DNA of 64,000 nt from Bacteroidales bacterium UBA5507 (GTDB lineage Bacteria > Bacteroidota > Bacteroidia > Bacteroidales > Lentimicrobiaceae). Below, piece after piece: positions 20,594-29,163 of this stretch. Numbering within the stretch: the first letter of the stretch is position 1; every line of letters begins with the position of its first letter. The stretch spans positions 8,096 through 72,095 of the forward strand of contig DIOT01000047.1 of assembly GCA_002426195.1 (NCBI GenBank), written 5' to 3'. The position numbers and the translations under genes are program-made. The notes under the pieces were generated by a model. It was given only the letters and a program-made list of their open reading frames with translations, was not told the DNA's origin and did no database searches.

Positions 20594-20660
20594 GCAGTCA
20601 GCAATTAGCACTCAGCAATTAGAAGTCAGCAGTCAGCAATTAGCAGTCAGCAGTCAGCAT
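20594..20660. repeat. Degenerate tandem repeat of AGCAGTCAGCAATTAG-like units
   Basis: Immediately after the pstB stop, short units such as GCAGTCAGCA and GCAATTAG recur in several slightly diverged copies. The right flank of the IS3 element (from about 22060) holds related words (CAGCAATTAG, CACTCAGAACTC), so the IS seems to have inserted into one longer repeat region. Confidence 0.7.
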
Positions 20661-20677
20661 GAGCATGCCTGAAATAT

Positions 20678-20695
20678 GTTGACTTTTTTTAGGTT
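20678..20695. repeat. IS3 terminal inverted repeat, orfB side
   Basis: GTTGACTTTTTTTAGGTT pairs with the other end at 15 of 18 positions. The orfB stop codon overlaps its inner edge. Confidence 0.75.
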
Positions 20696-21587
20696 AATTG
20701 ATGATGATGTTGACTTTTTCTTTTTTGCTTACTTTTTTCTTTTTGTTAATAACCCAGATCTTTGTTAATAACCCATCTTTAACCATTTTTAAGAACTCTT
20801 TTGGGCTTACGCCACCAAGGGTATTATGAGGTCTTTCCTGATTATACAAATTAACAGATTCTTTTAACAACCTCTGCAGGTCCTTAAAACTTTTTGGATT
20901 GTTCGGATACAGATATTCGTTCTTCAGGATGCCATTTAAGCGCTCTGCATGAGGATTTTCATATGGTGTATAGCACATGCTACTTCTGATTCCATAGTCT
21001 GCTATATACTTTGTGAATTTACTTGAATAGTACTGGCCACCCCCATCAGTATGAAAGATTATTGAAGAATTGCCCTTGGGTAATTTCCTATATTTCACTG
21101 CAATTTTAATTGCTTTTAGAGAGGTGCTTTCTGTTGATAGACTATCCGACAGTGCATACCCGACAATTTCCCGGTTGTAAACATCCAGAATGAGCGTTAT
21201 ATAATATGCCTTACTCCCTAAATGATAGTAAGTTATATCACTAACCCATAACTGGTTTACACCTGTTAACCGCTCCAGCATTAGAATTAAATTATCAAAG
21301 CGGATGACCCCTTTACTATCAGTGGTTTTAACATACCAGGTTCGCCGATGAACTACCCGAAAGCCTTGAGAGAAGCAGTATTGCTCAAACTTGTCCCTAC
21401 CCATAGTATCCGGCTTGATCATATAATAGATCTTCCTGCTTGCCAATGCTTTATGTTTCTTCCTGATCTTTTGAATCATAGGCAATAGATCTTCCTGCTC
21501 CTGGATTATACGGATCTCACGATTGACAGACTGATGAAAACCTTGCTTAGTTATCCCAGCAAATGGATAAATATCCTTCATTTTCAC
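20694..21587 (-). CDS. IS3-family transposase OrfB (DDE integrase domain)
   Basis: A 297-residue catalytic part of the transposase. An HTH_21-like N-terminal region (about 25-90, IRKKHKALASRKIYY) is followed by an rve integrase core with the acidic triad probably at D117 (WVSDITYYHL), D181 (FHTDGGGQYYS) and E215 (NPHAERLNGILKNE). The C-terminal YNQERPHNTLGGVSPKEF is typical of the family. The start codon is a GTG that overlaps the orfA stop by four bases. The usual product is probably the OrfAB fusion made by -1 slippage, with free OrfB as a minor form. Confidence 0.93.
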   Translation of the reverse strand: MKMKDIYPFAGITKQGFHQSVNREIRIIQEQEDLLPMIQKIRKKHKALASRKIYYMIKPDTMGRDKFEQYCFSQGFRVVHRRTWYVKTTDSKGVIRFDNLILMLERLTGVNQLWVSDITYYHLGSKAYYITLILDVYNREIVGYALSDSLSTESTSLKAIKIAVKYRKLPKGNSSIIFHTDGGGQYYSSKFTKYIADYGIRSSMCYTPYENPHAERLNGILKNEYLYPNNPKSFKDLQRLLKESVNLYNQERPHNTLGGVSPKEFLKMVKDGLLTKIWVINKKKKVSKKEKVNIIIN

Positions 21588-22012
21588 TTTTTTACCTTGT
21601 AGTTCCCTGGTTCTCCAAATGGTTCTGAGGATTTTGGGTAGAATTTTTTTTTAATATCTATTTTGTAGTCATGCTCAATTTGCTCTATTACAGCAGTTAA
21701 GAAGTCAATCTCCAGTTGCTTCCTACCTAAAACTCGCTCTAGCTTTGCCAGTTCCTCTTGCAGAAGAATTGCTTTGCGGGTATCGCTCGCAGTCTCAATG
21801 ACTTGCTTAACCTCTTTTTTGCGCATTTTTGAATACTTATAGATCCACTTGTATATGCAATATCGAGTTACTTCGTACTCTCTGCTCAGCTGGGAAACAG
21901 TGATAAGGTTCTTCTCTATCTCTTCAACTTTACGACGTTTGAACTCATCACTAAAGATACGCAATTGTCGTTCTTTTCTTTTTGCCTGATCTAATTGATT
22001 AATTTTTGCCAT
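21584..22012 (-). CDS. IS3-family transposase OrfA (helix-turn-helix and leucine zipper)
   Basis: A 142-residue protein with a transposase HTH (about 18-62: SDEFKRRKVEEIEKN, then VSQLSREYEVTRYCIYKWIYKY). A coiled coil follows (about 80-120, LLQEELAKLERVLGRKQLEIDFL). It ends in a run of Lys codons that forms the A-AAA-AAG slippery sequence at 21587-21593 (minus strand), directly before its TGA stop. Slipping back one base continues into orfB without a gap. Confidence 0.92.
   Translation of the reverse strand: MAKINQLDQAKRKERQLRIFSDEFKRRKVEEIEKNLITVSQLSREYEVTRYCIYKWIYKYSKMRKKEVKQVIETASDTRKAILLQEELAKLERVLGRKQLEIDFLTAVIEQIEHDYKIDIKKKFYPKSSEPFGEPGNYKVKK
21587..21593 (-). other. Programmed -1 frameshift site A-AAA-AAG of the IS3 element
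   Basis: On the minus strand the last two sense codons of orfA are AAA and AAG, preceded by A and followed by TGA. This is the known IS3-type heptamer. After a -1 shift the next codon is the GTG that opens orfB. Confidence 0.85.
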
Positions 22013-22029
22013 TTTAAAGGGTGTTTTTT

Positions 22030-22047
22030 ACCCCAAAAAAGGTCAAC
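22030..22047. repeat. IS3 terminal inverted repeat, orfA side
   Basis: Read inward from the element end this is GTTGACCTTTTTTGGGGT, matching the other end at 15 of 18 positions. Confidence 0.75.
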
Positions 22048-22059
22048 TATTTTAGTCAC

Positions 22060-22194
22060 GGACAGCAATTAGGACTGGGGCACTCAGAACTCAATCCAGT
22101 CTTCTTACCTTATCAGTTAACAACTATAGGTAAGCGCCTGACTCTGAACTGCTTAGTGCTGAATGCCGAATGCAGAATGCTAACTGCCAACCAC
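22060..22194. repeat. Degenerate repeat tract, right of the IS element
   Basis: This non-coding stretch holds diverged short words (CAGCAATTAG, CACTCAGAACTC, GAATGCCGAATGCAGAATGC) related in style to the tract at 20594-20660. It appears to be the other half of the repeat region split by the IS. It ends at the glnN stop codon. Confidence 0.5.
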
Positions 22195-24375
22195 TTACCT
22201 CGTAAACAACAATTCCCTGTATTTTGGTAGTGGCCAAAGCTCGTCATCTATCAGCAACTCCAATTTGTCGACCCGATACTTGATATGCTCGAAAAATGGA
22301 AATATTTCAGCGCGGTATTGAACAGCCCTTTCTTCGGTTGATTCAATCTTATTTACCTGCTTTCGCAATTCAATCATTCTGTTAACCAGATTCTTAATAG
22401 TAATTATATGATCGGAAATCTCCCGAATAGTATCCATCTGCGTTTTTGACAGCGACTCATAGGTTTTATGTTCAAGCACCTGCTTCAATCCTAAAACATT
22501 CTCAATTAACTGATTCTGATACCTTATGGCAGTTGGGATGATGTGATTCATTGCAAGATCCCCAATAACCCGCGACTCTATCTGGATTTTTCTTATATAG
22601 TTCTCCATCTGTATCCCATATCTTGCAGAAATCTCCCTCTTTGTAAGCACACCTGTTTCCTCAAACAGTGCAATTGCTTCGTCAGTAATAAGCCTTGATA
22701 ATGCCGCAGGTGTATCGGCAATATTTGAGAGGCCTCTTCTTGCTGCTTCATCAATCCATTCCTGGCTATAGCTATTTCCCTCAAAAAGGATATCTGATGA
22801 TTCATTAATATATCTCACCAATATACCTGACATTGCTTCATCCCATGGAATGCCTTTAGCAATAAGGCTTTCTGCCTCAATACGAAAACGTTTGAGTTGG
22901 TTGGCAATTATTGTATTTAATGCAATCATAGGCACGGCGCAGTTTGCTGATGAACCCACAGCTCTGAACTCAAACTTGTTACCTGTAAATGCAAATGGCG
23001 AAGTCCTGTTCCTGTCAGTATTGTCAGGCAGTATTTCAGGTATCTTGGGAATATCGTATACCATTTCCTTGCCTTTAACCTTTTTTCTGTTAGTCTGGGA
23101 TTTCAGACTATCCAGAACATCAGTCAACCGTGTACCAATGAATGCTGAAATTATTGCCGGTGGAGCTTCATGTCCACCTAGTCGCAGATCATTGCCTGCA
23201 GAGGCAATATATGCTCTCAGGACATCTGCATGATCTTTGACGCCTTTGAGAATATTTACCAGGAAAACAAGGAACTGGAGATTCTCTTCAGGAGTTTTAC
23301 CGGGCGATAACAGGTTTTCACCGGAATCAGTCTGCATTGACCAGTTATTGTGTTTCCCCGACCCGTTGATATTCGCATAAGGCTTTTCATGCAGAAGCAC
23401 AGTGTACCCATGTCTTTTTGCAATTTTCTCCAATAGAAGCATCAGCAACTGATTGTGGTCAATAGCTACATTCACCTCCTCAAAATCCGGAGCACACTCA
23501 AATTGTCCGGGAGCTACCTCATTATGACGTGTTCTTACCGGAATACCTAAACGCAATGATTCATATTCAAATTCACGCATGAAATCGATTACTCTTTCGG
23601 GAATTGCTCCGAAGTAGTGATCAGCAAGTTGCTGGTCTTTTGCACTGGCATGGCCAAACAATGTTCTGCCGGTAAGTGCCAGATCGGGGCGTGCATTGTA
23701 CAAGGCTGAATCAACCAGAAAGTATTCCTGTTCCCAACCCAATGTTGCTTCAACTCTTTTAACATTAGGATTAAAGTATCTGCATAAGAGCGTTGCTTCC
23801 TTGTCAAGAGCAGTCAGGGCCTTAATGAGTGGCAATTTGTAATCCAGCGATTCACCTGTATACGAAATAAATATGGTGGGTATGCATAGCGTACCATCAA
23901 GGATAAATGCAGGAGAGGTGGGATCCCACGCGGTATACCCTCTGGCTTCGAACGTATTTCTAATCCCGCCATGAGGGAAACTTGATGCATCAGGTTCCTG
24001 CTGCACCAGCTGATTCCCCGAAAGGTTTTCTATAACTTTGCCGTCTTCCTCAAGAGTTATGAAGGCATCATGCTTTTCGGCGGTTGCCCCCGTTAACGGA
24101 TGAAACCAGTGAGAGAAGTGGGTAGCCCCTTTTGAAATTGCCCACGATTTCATTCCCGAAGCAATCTGATCAGCTATTCTTCGCTCAATCTTAACACCTT
24201 TATAAATAGCATCCTGCACAGCCTTATATGCTTCTCTTGAGAGGTAATTGCTCATTGCTATCTTGTTGAACGTAAGTTCACCAAAATATGCTGAAGGTCG
24301 TTGGCTAACTGAAATATGTGGACGGTTTGGTCGAAGCATTGAAATTTCCAATGCTTTAAATCTCATATTGGTCAT
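22195..24375 (-). CDS. glnN: Glutamine synthetase type III
   Basis: A 726-residue enzyme matching the usual length of type III glutamine synthetases (type I is about 470). It makes glutamine from glutamate, ammonia and ATP in the cytoplasm. Visible marks include the type III N-terminal region (SHWFHPLTGATAEKHDAF), the catalytic-domain segments GNDLRLGGHEAPPAI and NRTSPFAFTGNKFEFRAVGSSAN, and a long helical C-terminal part. The ATG at 24366 (MRFKALE) is an alternative start nine bases in. It is transcribed towards the IS-interrupted repeat region, with no amt or glnB gene nearby. Confidence 0.95.
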   Translation of the reverse strand: MTNMRFKALEISMLRPNRPHISVSQRPSAYFGELTFNKIAMSNYLSREAYKAVQDAIYKGVKIERRIADQIASGMKSWAISKGATHFSHWFHPLTGATAEKHDAFITLEEDGKVIENLSGNQLVQQEPDASSFPHGGIRNTFEARGYTAWDPTSPAFILDGTLCIPTIFISYTGESLDYKLPLIKALTALDKEATLLCRYFNPNVKRVEATLGWEQEYFLVDSALYNARPDLALTGRTLFGHASAKDQQLADHYFGAIPERVIDFMREFEYESLRLGIPVRTRHNEVAPGQFECAPDFEEVNVAIDHNQLLMLLLEKIAKRHGYTVLLHEKPYANINGSGKHNNWSMQTDSGENLLSPGKTPEENLQFLVFLVNILKGVKDHADVLRAYIASAGNDLRLGGHEAPPAIISAFIGTRLTDVLDSLKSQTNRKKVKGKEMVYDIPKIPEILPDNTDRNRTSPFAFTGNKFEFRAVGSSANCAVPMIALNTIIANQLKRFRIEAESLIAKGIPWDEAMSGILVRYINESSDILFEGNSYSQEWIDEAARRGLSNIADTPAALSRLITDEAIALFEETGVLTKREISARYGIQMENYIRKIQIESRVIGDLAMNHIIPTAIRYQNQLIENVLGLKQVLEHKTYESLSKTQMDTIREISDHIITIKNLVNRMIELRKQVNKIESTEERAVQYRAEIFPFFEHIKYRVDKLELLIDDELWPLPKYRELLFTR

Positions 24376-24467
24376 CGTTAATTATTTTTATAACAATTAA
24401 AACAAGTTTAAAAAACAAGAACTAAATTGAAAAGTTTCAAAACTCCCATAGAAAGGCAGCAGCCTAT

Positions 24468-25031
24468 TCACGAAATTTGAGAGCAGTTTTTAAGTGCGTT
24501 TGCCAAAGCAAACAAATCAGGATAACAATAGTCAGCCAGAGTGCCCATTTTCCTTGCATCTTCAGTGTTGCCGATAAACACTGTTTTCATACCAAGTCGT
24601 TTACCGAAAAGCATATCGCTATAAGAGTCACCTGCCATTATTGATTTACGGAAGTTGATGTCTTTGAATTGTTTACGGGCTGCTATACCCATCCCCACCG
24701 ATGGTTTCCTGGTGAAGTGACGCTCTGACTGTAAATATGGCGATACATAAATCTTATCAATTCTACCACCGGCTTTACTTACTTCTGAGATGAGATAATT
24801 ATGAATATTCTCCAGCTCTTCCAATGACATCAAGCCTTTACCTACACCTTGCTGATTGGTCACAATGATAATAGGGTGAAAGAACCTGGCAAACATAGCC
24901 AATGCTTCCAAACATCCTTCGGTAAATTTGAATTGCTCAATTGATTTAACATAGTCACCGGGCAGACGTTCATTGATAACGCCATCTCTGTCAAGGAAGA
25001 GAGTCCAGTTCTTATCAATCTTTAAAGTCAT
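24468..25031 (-). CDS. gmhB: D-glycero-D-manno-heptose-1,7-bisphosphate 7-phosphatase (GmhB-like HAD)
   Basis: A 187-residue HAD phosphatase. Nucleophile D14 and acid D16 lie in FLDRDGVINE, the threonine motif in IVTNQQGVGKG, the lysine in FTRKPSVGMG, and the metal motif in MAGDSYSDML. In GmhB/HisB phosphatases a zinc loop with Cys and His residues lies before the RKP motif. Here that stretch is SPYLQSERHFTRKP with no Cys, so the zinc site is missing. It overlaps hddC by 17 bases and completes the heptose gene set, which supports the role by context. Confidence 0.85.
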   Translation of the reverse strand: MTLKIDKNWTLFLDRDGVINERLPGDYVKSIEQFKFTEGCLEALAMFARFFHPIIIVTNQQGVGKGLMSLEELENIHNYLISEVSKAGGRIDKIYVSPYLQSERHFTRKPSVGMGIAARKQFKDINFRKSIMAGDSYSDMLFGKRLGMKTVFIGNTEDARKMGTLADYCYPDLFALANALKNCSQIS

Positions 25032-25731
25032 TGAATTCTGATTGTGCTCGTTTATAATCCTCAGGGATACCTATATCTATAAAGTATTCGTCAAAAATCT
25101 GGCCCAGAAAATCACCCGACTGCACATTCTTCTGCATCCAATCGTTCTCAAAAGAGAACTTCTCAGGGTGATTAAAACTCTTAAAGTATTTGGTTTTAAT
25201 AATATAGATACCTCCGTTTATCAAACCGGGTATACTTTGCGACGACTTCTCTCTAAATGATGTGATAATGCCCGATTCATTCATTTCAACCTGTCCATAT
25301 CTCGAAGCATCATCAACATTCCGCAAGGCAATTGTCATTTGAGCCAATTTCTCAACATGGACTTCAAAGAATCGTTGTAAGTCAATACGAAACATTGTAT
25401 CACCGTTCATCACTATGAAATAGGGGGTAGTGACCTTCTTAGCTGCTAACCTGATAGCTCCACCGGTGCCTAAAGGCTCTTTTTCAATTGCATATTCAAT
25501 ATCTATAGTCCTATACCTATCTTTAAAATAATCTTCAATTGATTTGCTAAGATAACCTGTTGACAGAATTACTTTCTGAAAGCCTGCTTTAGAGATATAA
25601 TTAAGGAGATATTCAATAAATGGTTTCCCGTTAACCGAAGCCATGGCTTTAGGGCGATCATTGACCTGTTCTTTAAGACGGGTGCCCAAGCCACCGGCAA
25701 GGATAATTATATCAGGGAAATGCATAAACAT
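25015..25731 (-). CDS. hddC: D-glycero-alpha-D-manno-heptose 1-phosphate guanylyltransferase
   Basis: A 238-residue sugar-nucleotide transferase. The nucleotide-binding signature is ILAGGLGTRLKEQVNDRPKAM, shared by GlmU/RfbA-like enzymes, followed by the sugar loop EKEPLGTGGAIRLA and the metal Asp in FIVMNGDTMF. Alone it could be any hexose-1-phosphate nucleotidyltransferase. Its place between gmhA and gmhB, in a cluster with an hddA-like kinase, points to GDP-D-glycero-D-manno-heptose formation. It starts on the last base of the gmhA stop codon, so the genes are coupled. Confidence 0.83.
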   Translation of the reverse strand: MFMHFPDIIILAGGLGTRLKEQVNDRPKAMASVNGKPFIEYLLNYISKAGFQKVILSTGYLSKSIEDYFKDRYRTIDIEYAIEKEPLGTGGAIRLAAKKVTTPYFIVMNGDTMFRIDLQRFFEVHVEKLAQMTIALRNVDDASRYGQVEMNESGIITSFREKSSQSIPGLINGGIYIIKTKYFKSFNHPEKFSFENDWMQKNVQSGDFLGQIFDEYFIDIGIPEDYKRAQSEFNDFKD

Positions 25732-26312
25732 CAGCTTCTGGGGAATATGGAGCTTTCAACGATTTCGCAAATGATATGCCCAACCGTGATGTGTGATTCC
25801 TGTATACGCGGGGTATCAGAAGAAGGTACATTTATAAGAATATCACAGGATTCCTTCATTAAACCACCCGTAATTCCGGTAAAACCAACTACAGTCATTC
25901 CAATACGATGTGCTTCGGCAATAGCCCTAAGGATATTCTTTGAATTACCTGAAGTTGACAGTGCAACCAGGATATCACCTTTCACCCCTTTACCTTTAAC
26001 CAGCCGGGCGTAAATCTCATCAAAGGAATAGTCATTTCCAACGGCTGTAAGATAGCTGGTATTAACATGAAGTGCTTCAGCGTCAAGGGGAGGACGATCG
26101 TAATAAAATCGGCCTGAAAACTCAGCTGCCAGATGCTGAGCATCAGCGGCACTTCCACCATTTCCACAGAAATAAACACGATTACCCCTAATGAAAGCTT
26201 CGACAATTTCATTGGCCGCATTACTGATCTTTTCAATCAGCTCTTCATTAGAGATAATTTCATTCTTAACAGATATGGAGGATTTAAGAACGTCCTTTAT
26301 TTTATCGTTCAT
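25731..26312 (-). CDS. gmhA: Sedoheptulose-7-phosphate isomerase
   Basis: A 193-residue SIS-domain enzyme. FCGNGGSAADAQHLAAEFSGRF and VALSTSGNSKNIL are the sugar-phosphate-binding motifs of GmhA. It converts sedoheptulose 7-phosphate to D-glycero-D-manno-heptose 7-phosphate, the first step of heptose synthesis, in the cytoplasm. The next steps are encoded on both sides: kinase hddA upstream, guanylyltransferase hddC and phosphatase gmhB downstream. Confidence 0.92.
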   Translation of the reverse strand: MNDKIKDVLKSSISVKNEIISNEELIEKISNAANEIVEAFIRGNRVYFCGNGGSAADAQHLAAEFSGRFYYDRPPLDAEALHVNTSYLTAVGNDYSFDEIYARLVKGKGVKGDILVALSTSGNSKNILRAIAEAHRIGMTVVGFTGITGGLMKESCDILINVPSSDTPRIQESHITVGHIICEIVESSIFPRS

Positions 26313-26509
26313 TATTTAATTATTTAGACAACAAAGTTAAGAAATATACTAAAAAGCTGACATTAATCGGGCTTGTTAAGTAAATGATAAACACAAATTG
26401 AAAAAACTATGTGCTGATTTTGCATAGATGTTGCAAAGATATTGTACAGTTATAGTAAAAAATCTGAATTAATGAATTGAAGAAGCTGAAAAGGTAAAGT
26501 GAAGATTCA

Positions 26510-27532
26510 TTAGAAACTCCAGGTTACGAGTCCTTTGGTAGTAAACTCATAACGCTTTGCTTCACCGCCAAATGGTTTCAAAGATTCTATTACACGCGAG
26601 CGGTTATCATCCGGGCAATAAAAGATCATGAAGCCACCACCACCTGCACCACTTATTTTCCCGCCGGTAGCACCATTAGCTTTAGCGGTTTCATAGAGTT
26701 CATCAAGAAGAGGGTTGGAAATCTCATCAGCCATCTGTTTCTTGAAGGTCCATCCAAAGTCGAGGATTTCACCTAATTCATTAAGGTTGCCTTTAAGAAG
26801 GGCTTCCTTCATCATAACTGATTGTTTCTTAAGTTGATGCATAGCATCAATAGATTTCTGGTTCTTACTAATGACGTTGGCGGACTGGGCTTCAATAATT
26901 TTTGAAGAAAGTCGGCTGGTTTGAGTATAAAACAATACCAGGTTATGGGCCAGTTCATTAAGATATATATCCTTTATCCGAAGCGGATTGACAATAACCT
27001 TATCATTGGCAGAGAATTCCATGAAATTAACTCCACCAAAAGTGGCAGCATACTGATCCTGTTTCCCACCTGCCATATTAAGGTCGACGCGTTCAATATC
27101 ATAAGCAAGCTTAGCGAGGTCATATTCACCAAGAGGAAGCTTAAGCCATTCTGCAAAAGCTCCAAGAATGGCAACCACAAGTGTGGATGAGGTGCCCAGA
27201 CCGGAACCGGCAGGTGCGTCAACGCTCGTGGAAAGAGTAAATGAAAGAGGTTGCTTGACAAATTCACTTACTATTCTATTGTAGATTCCCTTATGCAGAC
27301 TTAATCTCCCATCAATCGGTAAAAAAGTTGTAGGTTCAAATTCAATGTATTCTTCCTTGTCAATTGAATGGAAGGCTATCTTTCCATCATTTCGGGGGGC
27401 TATAGTAGCATAAGCATACAAACTTATGGTAGCATTAAGGATAGCCCCACCATAGAGGTCAGAGTAGGGTGCGACATCAGTACCTCCACCTGCAAGACCA
27501 AGCCGAAGTGGTGCTTTACTTCTAACAATCAT
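26510..27532 (-). CDS. hddA: D-glycero-alpha-D-manno-heptose 7-phosphate kinase (GHMP family)
   Basis: A 340-residue GHMP kinase. The N-terminal motif is LRLGLAGGGTDVAPYSDLYGG, the ATP loop PAGSGLGTSSTLVVAIL, and the C-terminal motif GATGGKISGAGGGGFMIFY. This set matches HddA-type heptose-7-phosphate kinases, which form the alpha-1,7-bisphosphate for the GDP-heptose branch. It is separated from gmhA by 197 bp in which nothing clear was seen, so it may have its own transcript or share one with its neighbours. Confidence 0.88.
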   Translation of the reverse strand: MIVRSKAPLRLGLAGGGTDVAPYSDLYGGAILNATISLYAYATIAPRNDGKIAFHSIDKEEYIEFEPTTFLPIDGRLSLHKGIYNRIVSEFVKQPLSFTLSTSVDAPAGSGLGTSSTLVVAILGAFAEWLKLPLGEYDLAKLAYDIERVDLNMAGGKQDQYAATFGGVNFMEFSANDKVIVNPLRIKDIYLNELAHNLVLFYTQTSRLSSKIIEAQSANVISKNQKSIDAMHQLKKQSVMMKEALLKGNLNELGEILDFGWTFKKQMADEISNPLLDELYETAKANGATGGKISGAGGGGFMIFYCPDDNRSRVIESLKPFGGEAKRYEFTTKGLVTWSF

Positions 27533-27544
27533 GAAAAGTTACAA

Positions 27545-28912
27545 TTATGAAATCACTAATCTTTTTGTAATCACTCCAGTATCTGTACTAATCCTTAAAA
27601 AATAGAAACCGGAATTAATACTGTGCAAAGATAGCCTATAATTATTTGATGCCCCATCAACATTGTAACTTTTAACAAAGACTCCCATACTATTATATAT
27701 ATCAATTCTGGAAATCAGTACTGAAGTTGATTTGATGAATACATATTCACTCGCGGGATTTGGATAAACATTTATCGTTGGACTATTAGAATCGAATAAA
27801 TCAATACCCAACTCGCCAGATTGATTTTCATCTTCTTCAATAATTACAGTATCACAGATCATGGCTGTTTCACATAAATCTGTTACTGAAAGACAGACGA
27901 GATATTCTCCAGGATACTCAAATTGGAATTCCGGATTTTCCAAATAAGAATAAAACCCATTACCAAAATCCCAGAAATATTCCAGCCCATCAATTGTCTG
28001 ATTTGTGAAGTTAACATTCATATCTTCAATTGTGAATGTAAAGGCAGGTACCAGTTCTTCACAAATAGTAACTGATTGACAGAATGTTAGTGTATCACAA
28101 CTATTTACCACAGTTAAGCAGACATTATAAGTACCTGGATCATTAAAGAAATAGGAGGGATTACGTAAAGTTGAACCATAACCATTCCCAAAATTCCAAT
28201 TCCAGCTGGTGGTGGTAGTGTCATCATAAGTAAAATTGCAAAACAATCCTTGAACTTCATAATTGAAATGATCTGAAGGCATGTCACAAGTATCATAACT
28301 GATTACGAGTGAAGGACGAATATTCTCATCTTCATGATCACTTGAAGCAAATATCATGCTTCGGTAAATGGTCTCATCCAGTAGGCTCATTCTAATTCCA
28401 AAACTTGATTTTGGATAAGCATACATATCACATATTAATTGAGTTACATCAATATTTGGGTAATCCTGGTTTTCAGATGTTGAAGCAGGGAGAATTACTG
28501 CATTTTGAGACGTCACTGCAGGCTGATAATACCACATAATATCGTTCTCAGACCAATTCTCTATAATTCTTTCTAGTTTAACCGAATTATCACCACCATG
28601 ACCTACATGACTTGATGAGTAATTATAATAAAAGTTCATGGTAGCTTTAAAGTTGTGCATTTCAGCCGGTAGTTCAGGAAGGTCAAATTGAATGAAACTT
28701 CTTCCAATACCTTCATTGCCGTCATATGTCCATGCCGCGGCAATAAAGCTTGGTGTGTCACCGAGCATTCTCTCATAATAACTATTCACATATGCGTCTT
28801 TACCATCTTCAGGTCCTGGCTTAATAACGATATGAACCTGAGCAAGCGTGATGTAAGAAATCAGCACAAACTGAACAGACATCACAATTCTGATTAATGA
28901 AGAAATTTTCAT
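27545..28912 (-). CDS. T9SS protein with DNRLRE-like domain and two PKD domains
   Basis: A predicted exported, probably cell-surface protein of 455 residues. The ATG at 28912 is chosen because it opens a signal peptide (MKISSLIRIVMSVQFVLISYITLAQ split over the N-terminus); a longer frame begins at 28993. A DNRLRE-like carbohydrate-binding module follows (about 28-215, with DAYVNSYYERMLGD and GIGRSFIQFDLPELP). Two PKD-like repeats come next (WNWNFGNGYGSTLRNPSYFF and FWDFGNGFYSYLENPEF), then a T9SS sorting domain (VYPNPASEYVFI). There is no enzyme motif. It lies between heptose genes and glycosyltransferases on the same strand, which may be chance. Confidence 0.82.
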   Translation of the reverse strand: MKISSLIRIVMSVQFVLISYITLAQVHIVIKPGPEDGKDAYVNSYYERMLGDTPSFIAAAWTYDGNEGIGRSFIQFDLPELPAEMHNFKATMNFYYNYSSSHVGHGGDNSVKLERIIENWSENDIMWYYQPAVTSQNAVILPASTSENQDYPNIDVTQLICDMYAYPKSSFGIRMSLLDETIYRSMIFASSDHEDENIRPSLVISYDTCDMPSDHFNYEVQGLFCNFTYDDTTTTSWNWNFGNGYGSTLRNPSYFFNDPGTYNVCLTVVNSCDTLTFCQSVTICEELVPAFTFTIEDMNVNFTNQTIDGLEYFWDFGNGFYSYLENPEFQFEYPGEYLVCLSVTDLCETAMICDTVIIEEDENQSGELGIDLFDSNSPTINVYPNPASEYVFIKSTSVLISRIDIYNSMGVFVKSYNVDGASNNYRLSLHSINSGFYFLRISTDTGVITKRLVIS

Positions 28913-29163
28913 GTGAGTATAGAATAACTGATTAATAAAATTCTTAATTAGCAATGCTGGGCTAAGATAGTAATAAATTACATTAAATAGCATCTTTTAT
29001 AAAAAAAATGTCAATGTGTTAAGAATTTTAGTACAGAAGAGAAATTTTAATCTAATTAGATAAAAACCAGCCGATCATAGAAATTCAATTTCTACCTGGC
29101 ATAGAAATAGGCAGATGTTAATCTGGATAGAAGAGAATCAATGCAAAAAAAATAAAACTCAGA

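Larger units (their letters stand above)
20678..22047 (-). mobile_element. IS3-family insertion sequence, about 1370 bp, intact
   Basis: It carries orfA and orfB in the standard order on the minus strand. The ends form 18-bp imperfect inverted repeats (GTTGAC followed by a T-rich stretch and GG) matching at 15 of 18 positions: 20678-20695 and 22030-22047. The bases next to them are TAT on both sides (20675-20677 and 22048-22050), a candidate 3-bp target duplication as expected for IS3. An A6G slippery site joins the two frames. Both frames are open, so it may be active. If the true ends lie one base further out, the duplication would differ. Confidence 0.85.

Noticed and set aside
20594..20660. 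Repeat tract considered as a CRISPR array
   Set aside because: Units are short, diverged and contiguous with no spacers of regular length, and no cas genes are present.
22850..23233. 127-codon frame antisense to glnN
   Set aside because: It lies wholly inside the conserved glutamine synthetase gene with no family resemblance.
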